DNA from: an uncultured Catenibacillus sp.
GTDB taxonomy: Bacteria; Bacillota; Clostridia; Lachnospirales; Lachnospiraceae
Direction: 5' to 3'
Length of the DNA: 64,000 bases
Assembly (NCBI GenBank): GCA_934339005.1
Contig: CAKRHR010000011.1
Location: forward strand, 3,604-67,603
Below are positions 17,157 through 25,218 of the stretch, piece by piece (positions within the stretch are counted from its first letter, which is position 1; each line of letters begins with the position of its first letter). The notes below the pieces were generated by a model that ran no database searches, was not told the origin of the DNA, and was given only the letters and a program-made list of their open reading frames with translations. Both the position numbers and the translations under genes were made by a program.

Positions 17157-18194
17157 CTAATTCACCTGATCATAATACAGTTCAAATACATTGTTCTGTA
17201 ATGATGTTTCATCTGCATAAAATTCCATAAACCGTTCGCCTTTTACGGATTCCCCCTCTGTCTGCAGTACACCTTCATCTGTATATTCCTGCATATAATT
17301 TGCAAATTCAGACAATTGTTGTGCAGACATATCACTGACCATATAATCAGATAATGTCAGTACAAGATTAAATGCAAACATATTATCAGACTGCATACAC
17401 TCCAATGCCTTTGCCTTCCACGCACGCATGTAGGTCAATTGTCTTGACATACGGTTAATATTTGTCTGGTCTGCAACATTTTTTCGTGTTCGCACAAATG
17501 TTTCTGCCTGTTTACCGTGAAGTGTGATGGTTTCTCCCTCTTTAAAATCCGGATCAACCTCTGTAAAATCATCTGTAATCGTCACTGTAACACCACCGAC
17601 AGCATCGTTAATTTCAGCGATTGCCGGCATAGACAGGGAAACATAATGATCAATTGTCATACCATAAAGCATCCTGGACACTGCATCCACTTCATTTTCA
17701 CAACTATCTTCCAGTCCTGAGCCATAAGCATGTGCCAGTGCAATCTGCCCTTTTTGATAATCAATAAACTCACCGTTTAATCCAAGTGTCGGAATGTCCG
17801 TCATCGTATCTCTGTTAATCTGAAGTGTGCGATAAGTTTTCGCTTCGTGGTCAATGACCATAAGCATCAGAAAATCTGCCTGATTATTATTAACATAAAG
17901 TTCCGAGTCTTTCTGTGTATCTGCTTCATCAACACCCATGACAAGAATGGACTCTATATTCTTCTTCGGTACATATTGATGTCCATCAAAACTGATAGCA
18001 TCTTCAATATCCATCTCTGTACTTTCACCGATCTGATTGGCTGCCTGTGTGTAACCTTCCTGCTTTTTTTGCTCAAGCTGTGCTTTTTCTTTTCTATCAA
18101 CGATGTGACCAATAACAACTGCTACTGCCACAATCAGGGCAAAGATGAGTAAAATTAATACAATTTTTTTATTTTTTTGCTTTTCATGTGACAT
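17157..18194 (-). CDS. LytR-CpsA-Psr (LCP) family cell-wall polymer ligase
   Basis: 345 residues. One N-terminal membrane segment (KIVLILLIFALIVAVAVVIG) precedes an extracellular LCP domain with ILVMGVDEAD, INRDTMTDIP, AHAYGSG, NDAVGGVTVTI and FVRTRKNVADQTNINRMSRQ. The Asp and Arg residues in these motifs hold the Mg-pyrophosphate of the lipid carrier. LCP enzymes attach undecaprenyl-linked polymers to peptidoglycan, so this gene would anchor the capsule. A hairpin terminator precedes it (18212-18254), so its expression may be lower than that of the upstream surface protein. Confidence 0.93.
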   Translation of the reverse strand: MSHEKQKNKKIVLILLIFALIVAVAVVIGHIVDRKEKAQLEQKKQEGYTQAANQIGESTEMDIEDAISFDGHQYVPKKNIESILVMGVDEADTQKDSELYVNNNQADFLMLMVIDHEAKTYRTLQINRDTMTDIPTLGLNGEFIDYQKGQIALAHAYGSGLEDSCENEVDAVSRMLYGMTIDHYVSLSMPAIAEINDAVGGVTVTITDDFTEVDPDFKEGETITLHGKQAETFVRTRKNVADQTNINRMSRQLTYMRAWKAKALECMQSDNMFAFNLVLTLSDYMVSDMSAQQLSEFANYMQEYTDEGVLQTEGESVKGERFMEFYADETSLQNNVFELYYDQVN

Positions 18195-18211
18195 AGTTAT
18201 TTTTTCTCCTT

Positions 18212-18254
18212 AAAAGGATGAATCCCTGTACTTTATGTACATTAGGATTCATCC
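18212..18254 (-). terminator. Internal hairpin terminator between surface-protein and LCP genes
   Basis: A perfect 10-bp stem (GGATGAATCC/GGATTCATCC) with an inner TGTAC/GTACA pair is followed by TTTT on the minus strand, just before the LCP ribosome site. It probably causes partial termination inside the operon. Confidence 0.75.
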
Positions 18255-18303
18255 CACGCTGTACAATATTTACCATCTTACTGCTATGGCTTCTAAATGT
18301 TGA

Positions 18304-19119
18304 CTACGCACGTTTTGCACGTTTAACGCAAACTGCTGCTGCACATACAGCTACAACTGCTGCAATTGCAAAGAAGTAATTTACGTTAACACCTGTCTGA
18401 GGTGAAGTTACACCTGGTTTTGTAGTTGATGGATTGGATGGCTTTGTTCCATTGCTGGCACCATTGTTGTCTTTGTTATCTGTGTTAGTGCCGCCCTGTT
18501 TTACTTTTAATAAAGCAATTGGGCTTAAGCTATCCAGAGTGATAGTGATGCTCTTGCCATCAGGACTTACTGTAAAGTCAACAACTTCCCATTCACCATT
18601 TGGTTTATGGAGTACAAGTGCAATTGAATTTGCATCTTCTACAGGAATTGTCATTGTAATCTTTCCGGCTTTAACAATGTCACCATTCTGGTCTGTCAGA
18701 GAAATATCAAATATTTCTGATGCCACAAGATTGTTTGCATCACCATTTGCTTTATCTGCAACGATCTGATTGAACTTATCTTCATTTGCCTTGTCAACAA
18801 ATTGAAGTTTTGTTGTGCTGTCTGCTGAAGAAAGTTCTTTAGATGCATCTTTTAATGCTTCCTGAGCGCCAGTTGGTGCTGCATCAGCTTTTGTTGCTGG
18901 TGTAATTACAACATTAATTTCGCCCTTATCAATTGCATCCTTGACGTCCACTTCCTGACCGCCAATTGTGACTGTACTACCTGATGAAACATCTACATGA
19001 TCCGGTGCTGTAGCAAGACCAACACTATCCACAAATACACCATTTGAATCAGCAAATGCAGGTACAACCAACATGCCAGCCATCAATACGCTGCCAAGCA
19101 TTGCTAAAAACTTTTTCAT
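18304..19119 (-). CDS. Secreted surface protein with SPQTG sortase-type anchor
   Basis: 271 residues. A signal peptide (about 1-23, ending AFA) is followed by a soluble beta-rich part. A charged, Asn/Thr/Pro-rich linker leads to SPQTG at about 239-243, a hydrophobic span (about 248-265) and the tail KRAKRA. This is the layout of an LPXTG-like sortase substrate. The class B sortase immediately upstream in the operon is the obvious enzyme. The stretch around 145-205 (DISLTDQNGDIVKAG, IALVLHKPNGEW) resembles a small Ig-like fold. Function is unknown; it may be a structural protein displayed with the capsule. AAGGAG lies upstream of the ATG, and a terminator hairpin follows the gene. Confidence 0.85.
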   Translation of the reverse strand: MKKFLAMLGSVLMAGMLVVPAFADSNGVFVDSVGLATAPDHVDVSSGSTVTIGGQEVDVKDAIDKGEINVVITPATKADAAPTGAQEALKDASKELSSADSTTKLQFVDKANEDKFNQIVADKANGDANNLVASEIFDISLTDQNGDIVKAGKITMTIPVEDANSIALVLHKPNGEWEVVDFTVSPDGKSITITLDSLSPIALLKVKQGGTNTDNKDNNGASNGTKPSNPSTTKPGVTSPQTGVNVNYFFAIAAVVAVCAAAVCVKRAKRA

Positions 19120-19154
19120 TTTCTTTCTCTCCTTTCTAAATATTACGGTATATA

Positions 19155-19952
19155 TTATCTGCTGACCGACTCAAGTGCGCCAATCACCAGGAACCGCTGT
19201 GTACGGTCTGACTTTTTGCAGGTAGATAAAATCAGAAGATTTTCTCTATCCTGTGGTATCGCAGTTTCATCAATCACTGCGCCCAATGTCTTTGTCTGCG
19301 TGATATCTTTGATAAAATCATCATAAGCCGCATCATCAGAAAAATCATGATAATACAGCAGATGTTCATTGCTGTGCGGTAAAGCCGCAAATATCTTATA
19401 TGTCAATGTTTTATCCGGAAGATAAATCTTCATGTATTGGTATTGTTCAAACTTCCTGGCATCTGAATATGTGGATTCCAGGGAGCCAAAATAATCACCT
19501 GCTGCAGAATAATGTCCATAAAGAACCGTTGCCCGGTCTGAAAAATCTTCCACATTATAATTTTCCATGAAGATGGAACCGTAAGCAGAATATTCACCTT
19601 CAGAATCATGATTTAAATAAAATGTATTATCTGTATCATGTCTGAGCACCGGATATGTAATATCCGTTTCAGGAATTTCAAGCCATCCTTTGATATCTGT
19701 ATTAACTTTCCATAAGGATTCAAAATCAACAGGACTCTGATAATCACTGACAGTTTCTGTGTCAGATATTTCATCTTTTGTTTCATCGTAAGCTAAATCT
19801 CCTGTGCTCTGACTGGTTTCTTTCGGAGCAAAGCTTTCTACGATAGCATCTGTCTTTCGATGAAAATTTGTATACCAGAAAAGTATCACCAGTATAATTG
19901 CCAGAAGTATCAAAATACCTGCAGCAATGATCCAGTTTTGTTTCTTCTTCAT
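19155..19952 (-). CDS. srtB: Class B sortase
   Basis: 265 residues. An N-terminal membrane anchor (about 8-27) precedes a sortase domain with DIKGWLEIPETDITYPVL, YGSIFMENYN, the catalytic His147 in VLYGHY, Cys245 in LSTCKK and Arg253 eight residues later. Sortases cleave a C-terminal sorting signal and join the protein to the cell wall. The next gene encodes a protein with such a signal (SPQTG), so the two probably form an enzyme-substrate pair. The gene overlaps the CpsB phosphatase by four bases (ATGA). A sortase inside the regulatory block of a capsule operon is unusual compared with streptococcal loci. Confidence 0.92.
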   Translation of the reverse strand: MKKKQNWIIAAGILILLAIILVILFWYTNFHRKTDAIVESFAPKETSQSTGDLAYDETKDEISDTETVSDYQSPVDFESLWKVNTDIKGWLEIPETDITYPVLRHDTDNTFYLNHDSEGEYSAYGSIFMENYNVEDFSDRATVLYGHYSAAGDYFGSLESTYSDARKFEQYQYMKIYLPDKTLTYKIFAALPHSNEHLLYYHDFSDDAAYDDFIKDITQTKTLGAVIDETAIPQDRENLLILSTCKKSDRTQRFLVIGALESVSR

Positions 19953-20662
19953 CGTTTATCCCTCCAAAGTCCGAGTAACTGTGCGGCCTGCGTCGTAATC
20001 TGTGTCTGTTTGCCTTCACCGAATTTATCTGTAATGATTTGAACTGCATCAATCATGTTCGGCCGTCTGGCTTCCAGATTATGACAATCAGATCCAAGAA
20101 CATGAATCTGATTCTTTTCAAGCATTCCAAGTGCCTGTCTTACTGTATGCTTATTAATAAATGCATCTGCGTTAGACTGGATCCATATGCCCTGTTCCAG
20201 AAAGTTTTCCAGTACACCGCGTTCCTGAAATTGGATATACCGGTTAATATGGGCTATCAATACTTGCAGCCCTGTAAGTTTCTGAATATCAATGACATCT
20301 GAAATAACTTTCTTTGACCACTGCCTGAATGGCATCTCTAGCAGCAGCACATTAGTGCCTCTGATGCACAGTTTTTCCAAAATATCACTGCGTACCAGAC
20401 TGTCAAAATAAGCAACCTCTGCGCCTACCATTAACTTTGGATATAAATATTCGCTAAACATTGCATCCCGAAGTTTATCCTCCGCACGGCTCCTTCGTTC
20501 AAAGAACATCTCCGGGCGGTCTTTTTCTGCGTAAAAGTGGGGTGTTGCTACCATTAATTCTACCCCCTGTTTACGAGATATTTCCATTAATTCTAATGAT
20601 TCTTCAACAGATTGACTGCCGTCATCAATTGCCGGCAATATATGTGAATGGATATCAATCAC
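19949..20662 (-). CDS. CpsB/CapC-type PHP-domain tyrosine-protein phosphatase
   Basis: 237 residues. It begins MIDIHSHILPAIDDG, the metal-binding HxH motif of the PHP fold, with TPHFYAEKD, EVAYFDS, LIAHINRYIQFQ and LGSDCHNLEARRPN supplying further metal ligands. These Mn-dependent phosphatases dephosphorylate the CpsD tyrosine kinase and so control polymer length and export. The start is GTG at 20662, with AAGGAG ten bases upstream. It lies next to cpsD and cpsC in the order C-D-B, unlike the B-C-D order of Streptococcus. Confidence 0.92.
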   Translation of the reverse strand: MIDIHSHILPAIDDGSQSVEESLELMEISRKQGVELMVATPHFYAEKDRPEMFFERRSRAEDKLRDAMFSEYLYPKLMVGAEVAYFDSLVRSDILEKLCIRGTNVLLLEMPFRQWSKKVISDVIDIQKLTGLQVLIAHINRYIQFQERGVLENFLEQGIWIQSNADAFINKHTVRQALGMLEKNQIHVLGSDCHNLEARRPNMIDAVQIITDKFGEGKQTQITTQAAQLLGLWRDKR

Positions 20663-20677
20663 GCTGCCAGCACTCCT

Positions 20678-21442
20678 TTACTTTTTATTTTTTTCAGAGC
20701 TTTTTTTAGATTTTTCGCCATAACCATAGCCATAGGATTTATAATATTTTTTTGAATATGCACCACTGTTGCCACTATAGGCATTGTAAATAAATCCAAG
20801 GATACGCACGTTGGAAAATTTCAAAAGGCGTACCGCTTCTGCCACCTGTTTTTGTTCTGCCACTTCATGGCGTACTACAAGCACCATACCTTTAAGATAC
20901 TTTGATACAACCAGCGGGTCAGAAACAACAGTCACCGGTGCAAGGTCAATAATAATGTATTCATATATCTTCTGTAATCCATCCAGTGTTGCCTTCATAC
21001 GATTGGATCCAAGCAATTCTGCAGGATTTGGCACACTCTCTCCTGCAGCGATAAAATCTACATTATTAAATACTTTCTGACGAAGTACATCTGCCACTTT
21101 GTTTGTCATACCCGAAAGAAGATTTGAAATACCAGGTACAGGATTAATGCCTAATTGCTTGGAAATACCGGGCATACGCATATCGCCTTCAATAAGCAAT
21201 ACTTTATACCCCTGTTCTCCAAGTGTATATGCCAGATTAATGGAAGTTGTACTCTTGCCCTCAGACTTCACAGAACTTGTCACACCAATAACTTTACATT
21301 CTGTGTCTGAAAATGAAAACATCAGATTTGTACGAAGCATCTTATAAGCTTCAGATGCTGCGAAATTCATCTGGTCACCAATCTTTGTCTGCTGGCCATT
21401 ACCTGAATTTGTCGCTGTTTTTTTATTATTATCTTCTGCCAT
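20678..21442 (-). CDS. CpsD/CapB-type bacterial tyrosine kinase (BY-kinase)
   Basis: About 254 residues. A Walker A motif lies in VTSSVKSEGKSTTSINLAYTL, Walker A' in VLLIEGDMRMPGISK and Walker B in YIIIDLAPV. The C-terminal tail is Tyr-rich (YSKKYYKSYGYGYG), the autophosphorylation cluster. It pairs with the membrane activator CpsC encoded directly upstream to control chain length. The start at 21442 is chosen because GGAG lies nine bases upstream; an ATG at 21457 has no ribosome site. Confidence 0.93.
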   Translation of the reverse strand: MAEDNNKKTATNSGNGQQTKIGDQMNFAASEAYKMLRTNLMFSFSDTECKVIGVTSSVKSEGKSTTSINLAYTLGEQGYKVLLIEGDMRMPGISKQLGINPVPGISNLLSGMTNKVADVLRQKVFNNVDFIAAGESVPNPAELLGSNRMKATLDGLQKIYEYIIIDLAPVTVVSDPLVVSKYLKGMVLVVRHEVAEQKQVAEAVRLLKFSNVRILGFIYNAYSGNSGAYSKKYYKSYGYGYGEKSKKSSEKNKK

Positions 21443-21459
21443 ATTTTTCTGCTCCATTT

Positions 21460-22206
21460 CTATTTATTTTCATAATAGTAATAACTGTGTTTGCCTGGTT
21501 TTTTATTCATATCCGGGATAACTGCCAATAATGGGATATCCGGATATTCTGTAAGAAGGTAGTCTTCGGAATGAATCTTTGTGTCCATCAGTTCAATCAC
21601 TATGATGACTGCACATGCTAATACAAATCCTGCAATAATACCAAGCATCATATTTTTTGTTGTACTTGGTGATGATTTGACTGATGGTACAACAGCGAAA
21701 TCAACAGTACGCACATCACTGCCGTCCATAATTTCTGTAATACGGTCCGGTAAAACATCCACGATTGTATTTGCAATCTTTGTTGCTTCTTCCGGATCAG
21801 CGCTTGTTACTGTAATTGAAAAAATCTCTGTATTATCGACAGCACCCGTTTCAACCATCTTGTTTAATTCTTCATATGTATATGGCAACTGTGCTTCGTC
21901 AATAACTTTTTCAAGTGTACCTCTGGACTTTAAAATAACTGCATATGTGTCCACCAAACTCTGAGCTGCATTCAGATCACTCAATGAAACTTTCGTACTA
22001 CCAACAGAGAAATCTGAGTTATTGACGTACATCATCGCACTCGATTTATATAATGGAGTAACCAGAAGCTTCGTGTACGCAAACATCGCTCCGCCACCAA
22101 TAATCGCCGCAAGTGCAATGACCCATATCTTTTTCCAGAGGGCTTTAAATAATTTTAATAAGTCGATTTCGTCCTCTTTGGACATGTCTGCATTGTTCAT
22201 ATTCAT
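21460..22206 (-). CDS. CpsC/CapA-type chain-length regulator (Wzz domain)
   Basis: 248 residues. Two membrane helices (about 29-50 and 183-205) flank an extracellular region typical of Wzz proteins; the short cytoplasmic C-terminus ends in KHSYYYYENK. It activates the separate CpsD kinase. First structural gene of the operon, with AAGGAG five bases before the ATG and a roughly 300-nt leader upstream. The Pro-containing segment SSPSTTKN before the second helix fits the family. Confidence 0.92.
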   Translation of the reverse strand: MNMNNADMSKEDEIDLLKLFKALWKKIWVIALAAIIGGGAMFAYTKLLVTPLYKSSAMMYVNNSDFSVGSTKVSLSDLNAAQSLVDTYAVILKSRGTLEKVIDEAQLPYTYEELNKMVETGAVDNTEIFSITVTSADPEEATKIANTIVDVLPDRITEIMDGSDVRTVDFAVVPSVKSSPSTTKNMMLGIIAGFVLACAVIIVIELMDTKIHSEDYLLTEYPDIPLLAVIPDMNKKPGKHSYYYYENK

Positions 22207-22360
22207 ACATTCTCCTTAATATTTTTTTCGCACATCTCCATTTTCTTCACATTCATATATTCTCAAATATATTTAATATCACTTCATCCTGCACGCAAGC
22301 TCTTTGAGCATATCATATTTCTTAGACATATTTTGTCATTTTAAACCAGATGATTCAATT

Positions 22361-22404
22361 AAAAAAAAGAATAAAGGAATCTGTACCTATTTCCTACAGA
22401 TTCC
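22361..22404 (-). terminator. Leader terminator / attenuator of the capsule operon
   Basis: On the minus-strand RNA a perfect 10-bp stem (GGAATCTGTA/TACAGATTCC) with a 9-nt loop is followed by a U-rich run (UUUAUUC then eight U). It lies between the promoter at 22510-22538 and the first gene at 22206, so it must be overcome for capsule expression. An upstream AGATTCC (22441-22447) could pair with its 5' arm as an antiterminator. Confidence 0.8.
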
Positions 22405-22406
22405 CT

Positions 22407-22451
22407 CTATAATTGAATGTATAACGCTCGCTTGTGTATAGGAATCTTCAA
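22407..22451 (-). CDS. Possible 14-residue leader peptide of the capsule attenuator
   Basis: A TTG codon six bases after AAGGAG opens a frame encoding MKIPIHKRALYIQL and stops two bases before the 5' arm of the leader terminator. A ribosome at this stop would cover the arm and favour read-through. Support is only positional: no homologue is known to me, and the TTG start is weak. It could be coincidental in AT-rich sequence. Confidence 0.35.
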   Translation of the reverse strand: MKIPIHKRALYIQL

Positions 22452-22509
22452 AAACAACTCCTTCGAAGATTTTATGTGACATGTGATATGTCGAATTTAG
22501 TCTAAAGCA

Positions 22510-22538
22510 ATTATAAACTATCCCTTTAACCCTGTCTA
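22510..22538 (-). promoter_or_regulatory. Sigma-A promoter of the capsule operon
   Basis: TAGACA (22533-22538), a 17-bp spacer and a perfect TATAAT (22510-22515). Transcription would start near 22502, giving a leader of about 295 nt. The -35 box abuts a G9 tract. Confidence 0.75.
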
Positions 22539-22547
22539 CCCCCCCCC
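22539..22547 (-). repeat. G9 tract touching the -35 box of the capsule promoter
   Basis: Nine consecutive G directly upstream of the TAGACA -35 element. Length changes would not alter the -35/-10 spacing but would shift any upstream element relative to the promoter. Confidence 0.85.
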
Positions 22548-22813
22548 GAAAAATTTTGCAATTCCGTCTTTTTCTACTTTTTTATATAAATCCATCAGAT
22601 TTTATAGGATAAAATGTACAGGTTGTTCATAGCATATAATTGTTTTCAACATATTTTTCACAGCTATTTCACAAATATTGTGTCGAATTTTCTGTTATTT
22701 CGGTTATATTCCTAATTTTTTTAATTTTTTATCATATTATTTATGATATTCAATTATTTTTCAAATATCAAATACTATACATTATTTAGATGCAGGATTT
22801 GCTTTCTCTTGTC
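22548..22813. other. AT-rich intergenic stretch upstream of the capsule promoter
   Basis: About 265 bp, very AT-rich, between the tannase stop codon and the capsule promoter. There is no supported gene or RNA. A weak inverted repeat (TGATATT/AATATCA, about 22745-22775) could end the tannase transcript, but it has no clear U run. Confidence 0.4.
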
Positions 22814-24229
22814 TTAAATAATTGCTTCCACCCACGCAAATAATTCATCCGGGTCATAATCACCGGAGTGTGGTCTGCCCCATGGGTATGCCAGGTCGAC
22901 ATCGATGCCAGCATTTTGCAGGGCGCATGTCAGGATAGCAGAGATTGCCAGTGATGTATCTCTGTCTACAAGTCCGTGACGGATTCGGAAATGTTTTGCT
23001 TTGGTGGCCTTGGCGTCTCCTATGTAATACATTGGATTATAGCGTTTGACGGTCATCTCATCTGCCAGAACGCCATCTACTGCACTGTGCTCATAGCTGT
23101 ATTGTGTGAAATGTCTGAATAAAATGTCTTCTGTGCCAAAGACTTCATTTTCAGGTGTACCCATGCTGATATTATCAAAAGCAGGCGTTTCTTTCATTCT
23201 TGTTCTGAAGGCTACAAATTTATCAAAGTCGATGTATTTTACTTCGCCATTTTCAAATCTACACCAATCCAGACCGCTGACATCAATCCCCTCCTTCATT
23301 GCCTTTTCTATAGAAGCTTTTGCCACATTCAGAACAAAAAATTTGAAGGAACCGTTGCCATCTTTATCCAATTTCAACGACTGACCGTCTTTGCCATGCA
23401 GGTTTAAGCTGTTTAAATATTCTGGAAACATCGCTTTTAATTCTTTTGACATAGTAATCTGCTTTTCTGTCATTTCCGCATCTACAGGTGTGATAACTGG
23501 TGGCTTGCCACTGTCAGGGCCGCCCTCCGGCATTTCGAAATTAAAGCGGTGATAATCGTTGATACCGCAAAATTCCCATTCGTATGCCATATCTGCATGG
23601 TCAAGGTTTGTGATTGGACAGTAGCAGGACGCTGCATAGACGTCATCCGTTGCAGGTGCTGCACCGAGTTTTTTTATGCAGGCTTCATAATCCGGGTGAT
23701 TGCCAGTCGTACCAAGCAGGGCTGACATCGCTCCGCCGGCGCTTGTTCCGTTCGTAATGATCCTGTCGGTGTTGCCCGGGATTACTTCTTTATTATATTT
23801 AATGTAGCGGACAGCACATTTTAAGTCTACCAGTCCTGCAGGTGCCACGCCGTAATATTTGCCATTTTCGTCTTTTAAGTTAATGCCTCTGGCGCCCGGT
23901 GATACAACTACATATCCCTGTCGCAAAGCATAAAATAAGATATTAATGCCGTCGCCAAAGAACTGTTTGCCCGGATATTCTGTAAATGTCGGTCGATAGC
24001 CACCAATGCCGTTTGGCATGAATATCGGTGCAGTATGTAAATCATGTCCATTGATGGTTTCGCCATGATAATATACTTCCGGTACATAGATGTTTAATTT
24101 CTGACGTTTTTCATCTACCGGATATTTCACATACATTCTATCTTTGAATGCACGGAATGTGATGGACATGCCTGCCATCTCTACGGTTTCTACACTGTAT
24201 TCTTCCGGATTAAATTCTAGTGTGTACAT
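22814..24229 (-). CDS. Subtype B tannase (tannin acylhydrolase)
   Basis: 471 residues with no signal peptide. The nucleophile motif is GTSAGG with Ser163; RHGLVDRDTS supplies the acid (Asp422 or 424) and RPHSGDYD supplies His454. The Ser163/Asp419/His451 triad of the Lactiplantibacillus plantarum enzyme matches this almost residue for residue. The enzyme hydrolyses galloyl esters such as methyl gallate and hydrolysable tannins to gallic acid, here in the cytoplasm. It is followed in context by UbiX-LpdD and UbiD genes that would decarboxylate gallate to pyrogallol. All three face the LysR gene at 27060 and are probably one operon (38-bp gap, then a 13-bp overlap). Confidence 0.92.
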   Translation of the reverse strand: MYTLEFNPEEYSVETVEMAGMSITFRAFKDRMYVKYPVDEKRQKLNIYVPEVYYHGETINGHDLHTAPIFMPNGIGGYRPTFTEYPGKQFFGDGINILFYALRQGYVVVSPGARGINLKDENGKYYGVAPAGLVDLKCAVRYIKYNKEVIPGNTDRIITNGTSAGGAMSALLGTTGNHPDYEACIKKLGAAPATDDVYAASCYCPITNLDHADMAYEWEFCGINDYHRFNFEMPEGGPDSGKPPVITPVDAEMTEKQITMSKELKAMFPEYLNSLNLHGKDGQSLKLDKDGNGSFKFFVLNVAKASIEKAMKEGIDVSGLDWCRFENGEVKYIDFDKFVAFRTRMKETPAFDNISMGTPENEVFGTEDILFRHFTQYSYEHSAVDGVLADEMTVKRYNPMYYIGDAKATKAKHFRIRHGLVDRDTSLAISAILTCALQNAGIDVDLAYPWGRPHSGDYDPDELFAWVEAII

Positions 24230-24267
24230 TTTTAGTTCCCCCTGTGATTGTTTTTATTTTGCTTTCA

Positions 24268-25218
24268 TTATTTTTTCTTTTGCTTTGCTGCTACTTGCGC
24301 AAGCATTTTTTCCACGCACTGTACAATCTCTGCAATTTCTTCTTTTGTGATATTATCATAATGCACACCTGCGCTGACGGTGATTTGGCACTGCATCGCT
24401 TCATATAGTTTTTGTGCTGCCATGTCTGCCAGCACACCGTCTTTATGTCTGGGATACTGGATAGATTGAAGCTCACCCTGCGGTGAAATCATGGACACTG
24501 CACCAATGTGTGTATGCTCACCACCGGCAATCAGGACATTGATGCCTTCATCTAATATTGTCACTTTTAAATAGATTGGACGATTTCGGACAGTTTCTGC
24601 CAGGTTAAGTTCTCTTATATGTTGAAAACTTTCTTTTGCACCGTCCATCCCACACCATCGCTTATACATCTGTGTTTCAAGCCCCAACTGATCCATGATT
24701 TTGCCGACAATATGTCGTGTACAATCCTCTATCGTTTTCGGGTGGTTGTAATAGTTTAGTACCGGTGGAATCATCACCGTTCCCATCTGACTAAGTTCCC
24801 GCAGATTTCTCAGATGAATCGGGCTTAATGGGCATTCTCTTGGCACAAGTATCAATGGGCGGCGTTCTTTGATGGTCACATCTGCCGCGCGCAGAAGAAG
24901 ATTATCACTGTATCCACTGACAATCCCCGCCACTGTTTTCATGCTGCATGGCACGACCACCATGGCATCCATCTTAAAGCTGCCGCTGGCGGGTGGAGCA
25001 CCGACTTCATGGATATCGTAGACGTAGTCTGCCAGTGCCTTAACCTGTTCAATATCCATATCTGTTTCCTGTGCAATCGTCAGTTTGGCTCCATAGGTGT
25101 ATACAAGATACGTTTCCACCTCCGGCATACTTTTAAGTTGCCTCAAAAGTTCAACAGCAATCGGGGCGCCCGACGCACCACTTATACCGATGATGATTCT
25201 ACTTATTATTTCAGCCAT
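24268..25218 (-). CDS. lpdB: UbiX-LpdD fusion: flavin prenyltransferase fused to gallate decarboxylase subunit D
   Basis: 316 residues, far longer than the ~190 of UbiX. Residues about 1-195 are UbiX: IGISGASGAPIAVELL, VVPCSMKTVAGI, ERRPLILVPRECPLS and VLNYYNHPKTIED. This enzyme makes prenylated FMN for UbiD. Residues about 205-312 resemble the small LpdD protein of L. plantarum, with THIGAVSM, a charged PRHKDG segment and CQITVSAGVHYDNITKEEI. Gallate decarboxylase uses LpdB, LpdC and LpdD as separate proteins in L. plantarum, so this would be a two-in-one. It overlaps the UbiD gene by 13 bases, with the ribosome site (GGAGG) inside that gene. Confidence 0.88.
   Translation of the reverse strand: MAEIISRIIIGISGASGAPIAVELLRQLKSMPEVETYLVYTYGAKLTIAQETDMDIEQVKALADYVYDIHEVGAPPASGSFKMDAMVVVPCSMKTVAGIVSGYSDNLLLRAADVTIKERRPLILVPRECPLSPIHLRNLRELSQMGTVMIPPVLNYYNHPKTIEDCTRHIVGKIMDQLGLETQMYKRWCGMDGAKESFQHIRELNLAETVRNRPIYLKVTILDEGINVLIAGGEHTHIGAVSMISPQGELQSIQYPRHKDGVLADMAAQKLYEAMQCQITVSAGVHYDNITKEEIAEIVQCVEKMLAQVAAKQKKK

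Noticed and set aside
22279..22329. A 16-residue frame (MSKKYDMLKELACRMK) in the capsule leader
   Set aside because: No ribosome binding site and no relation to the hairpins.
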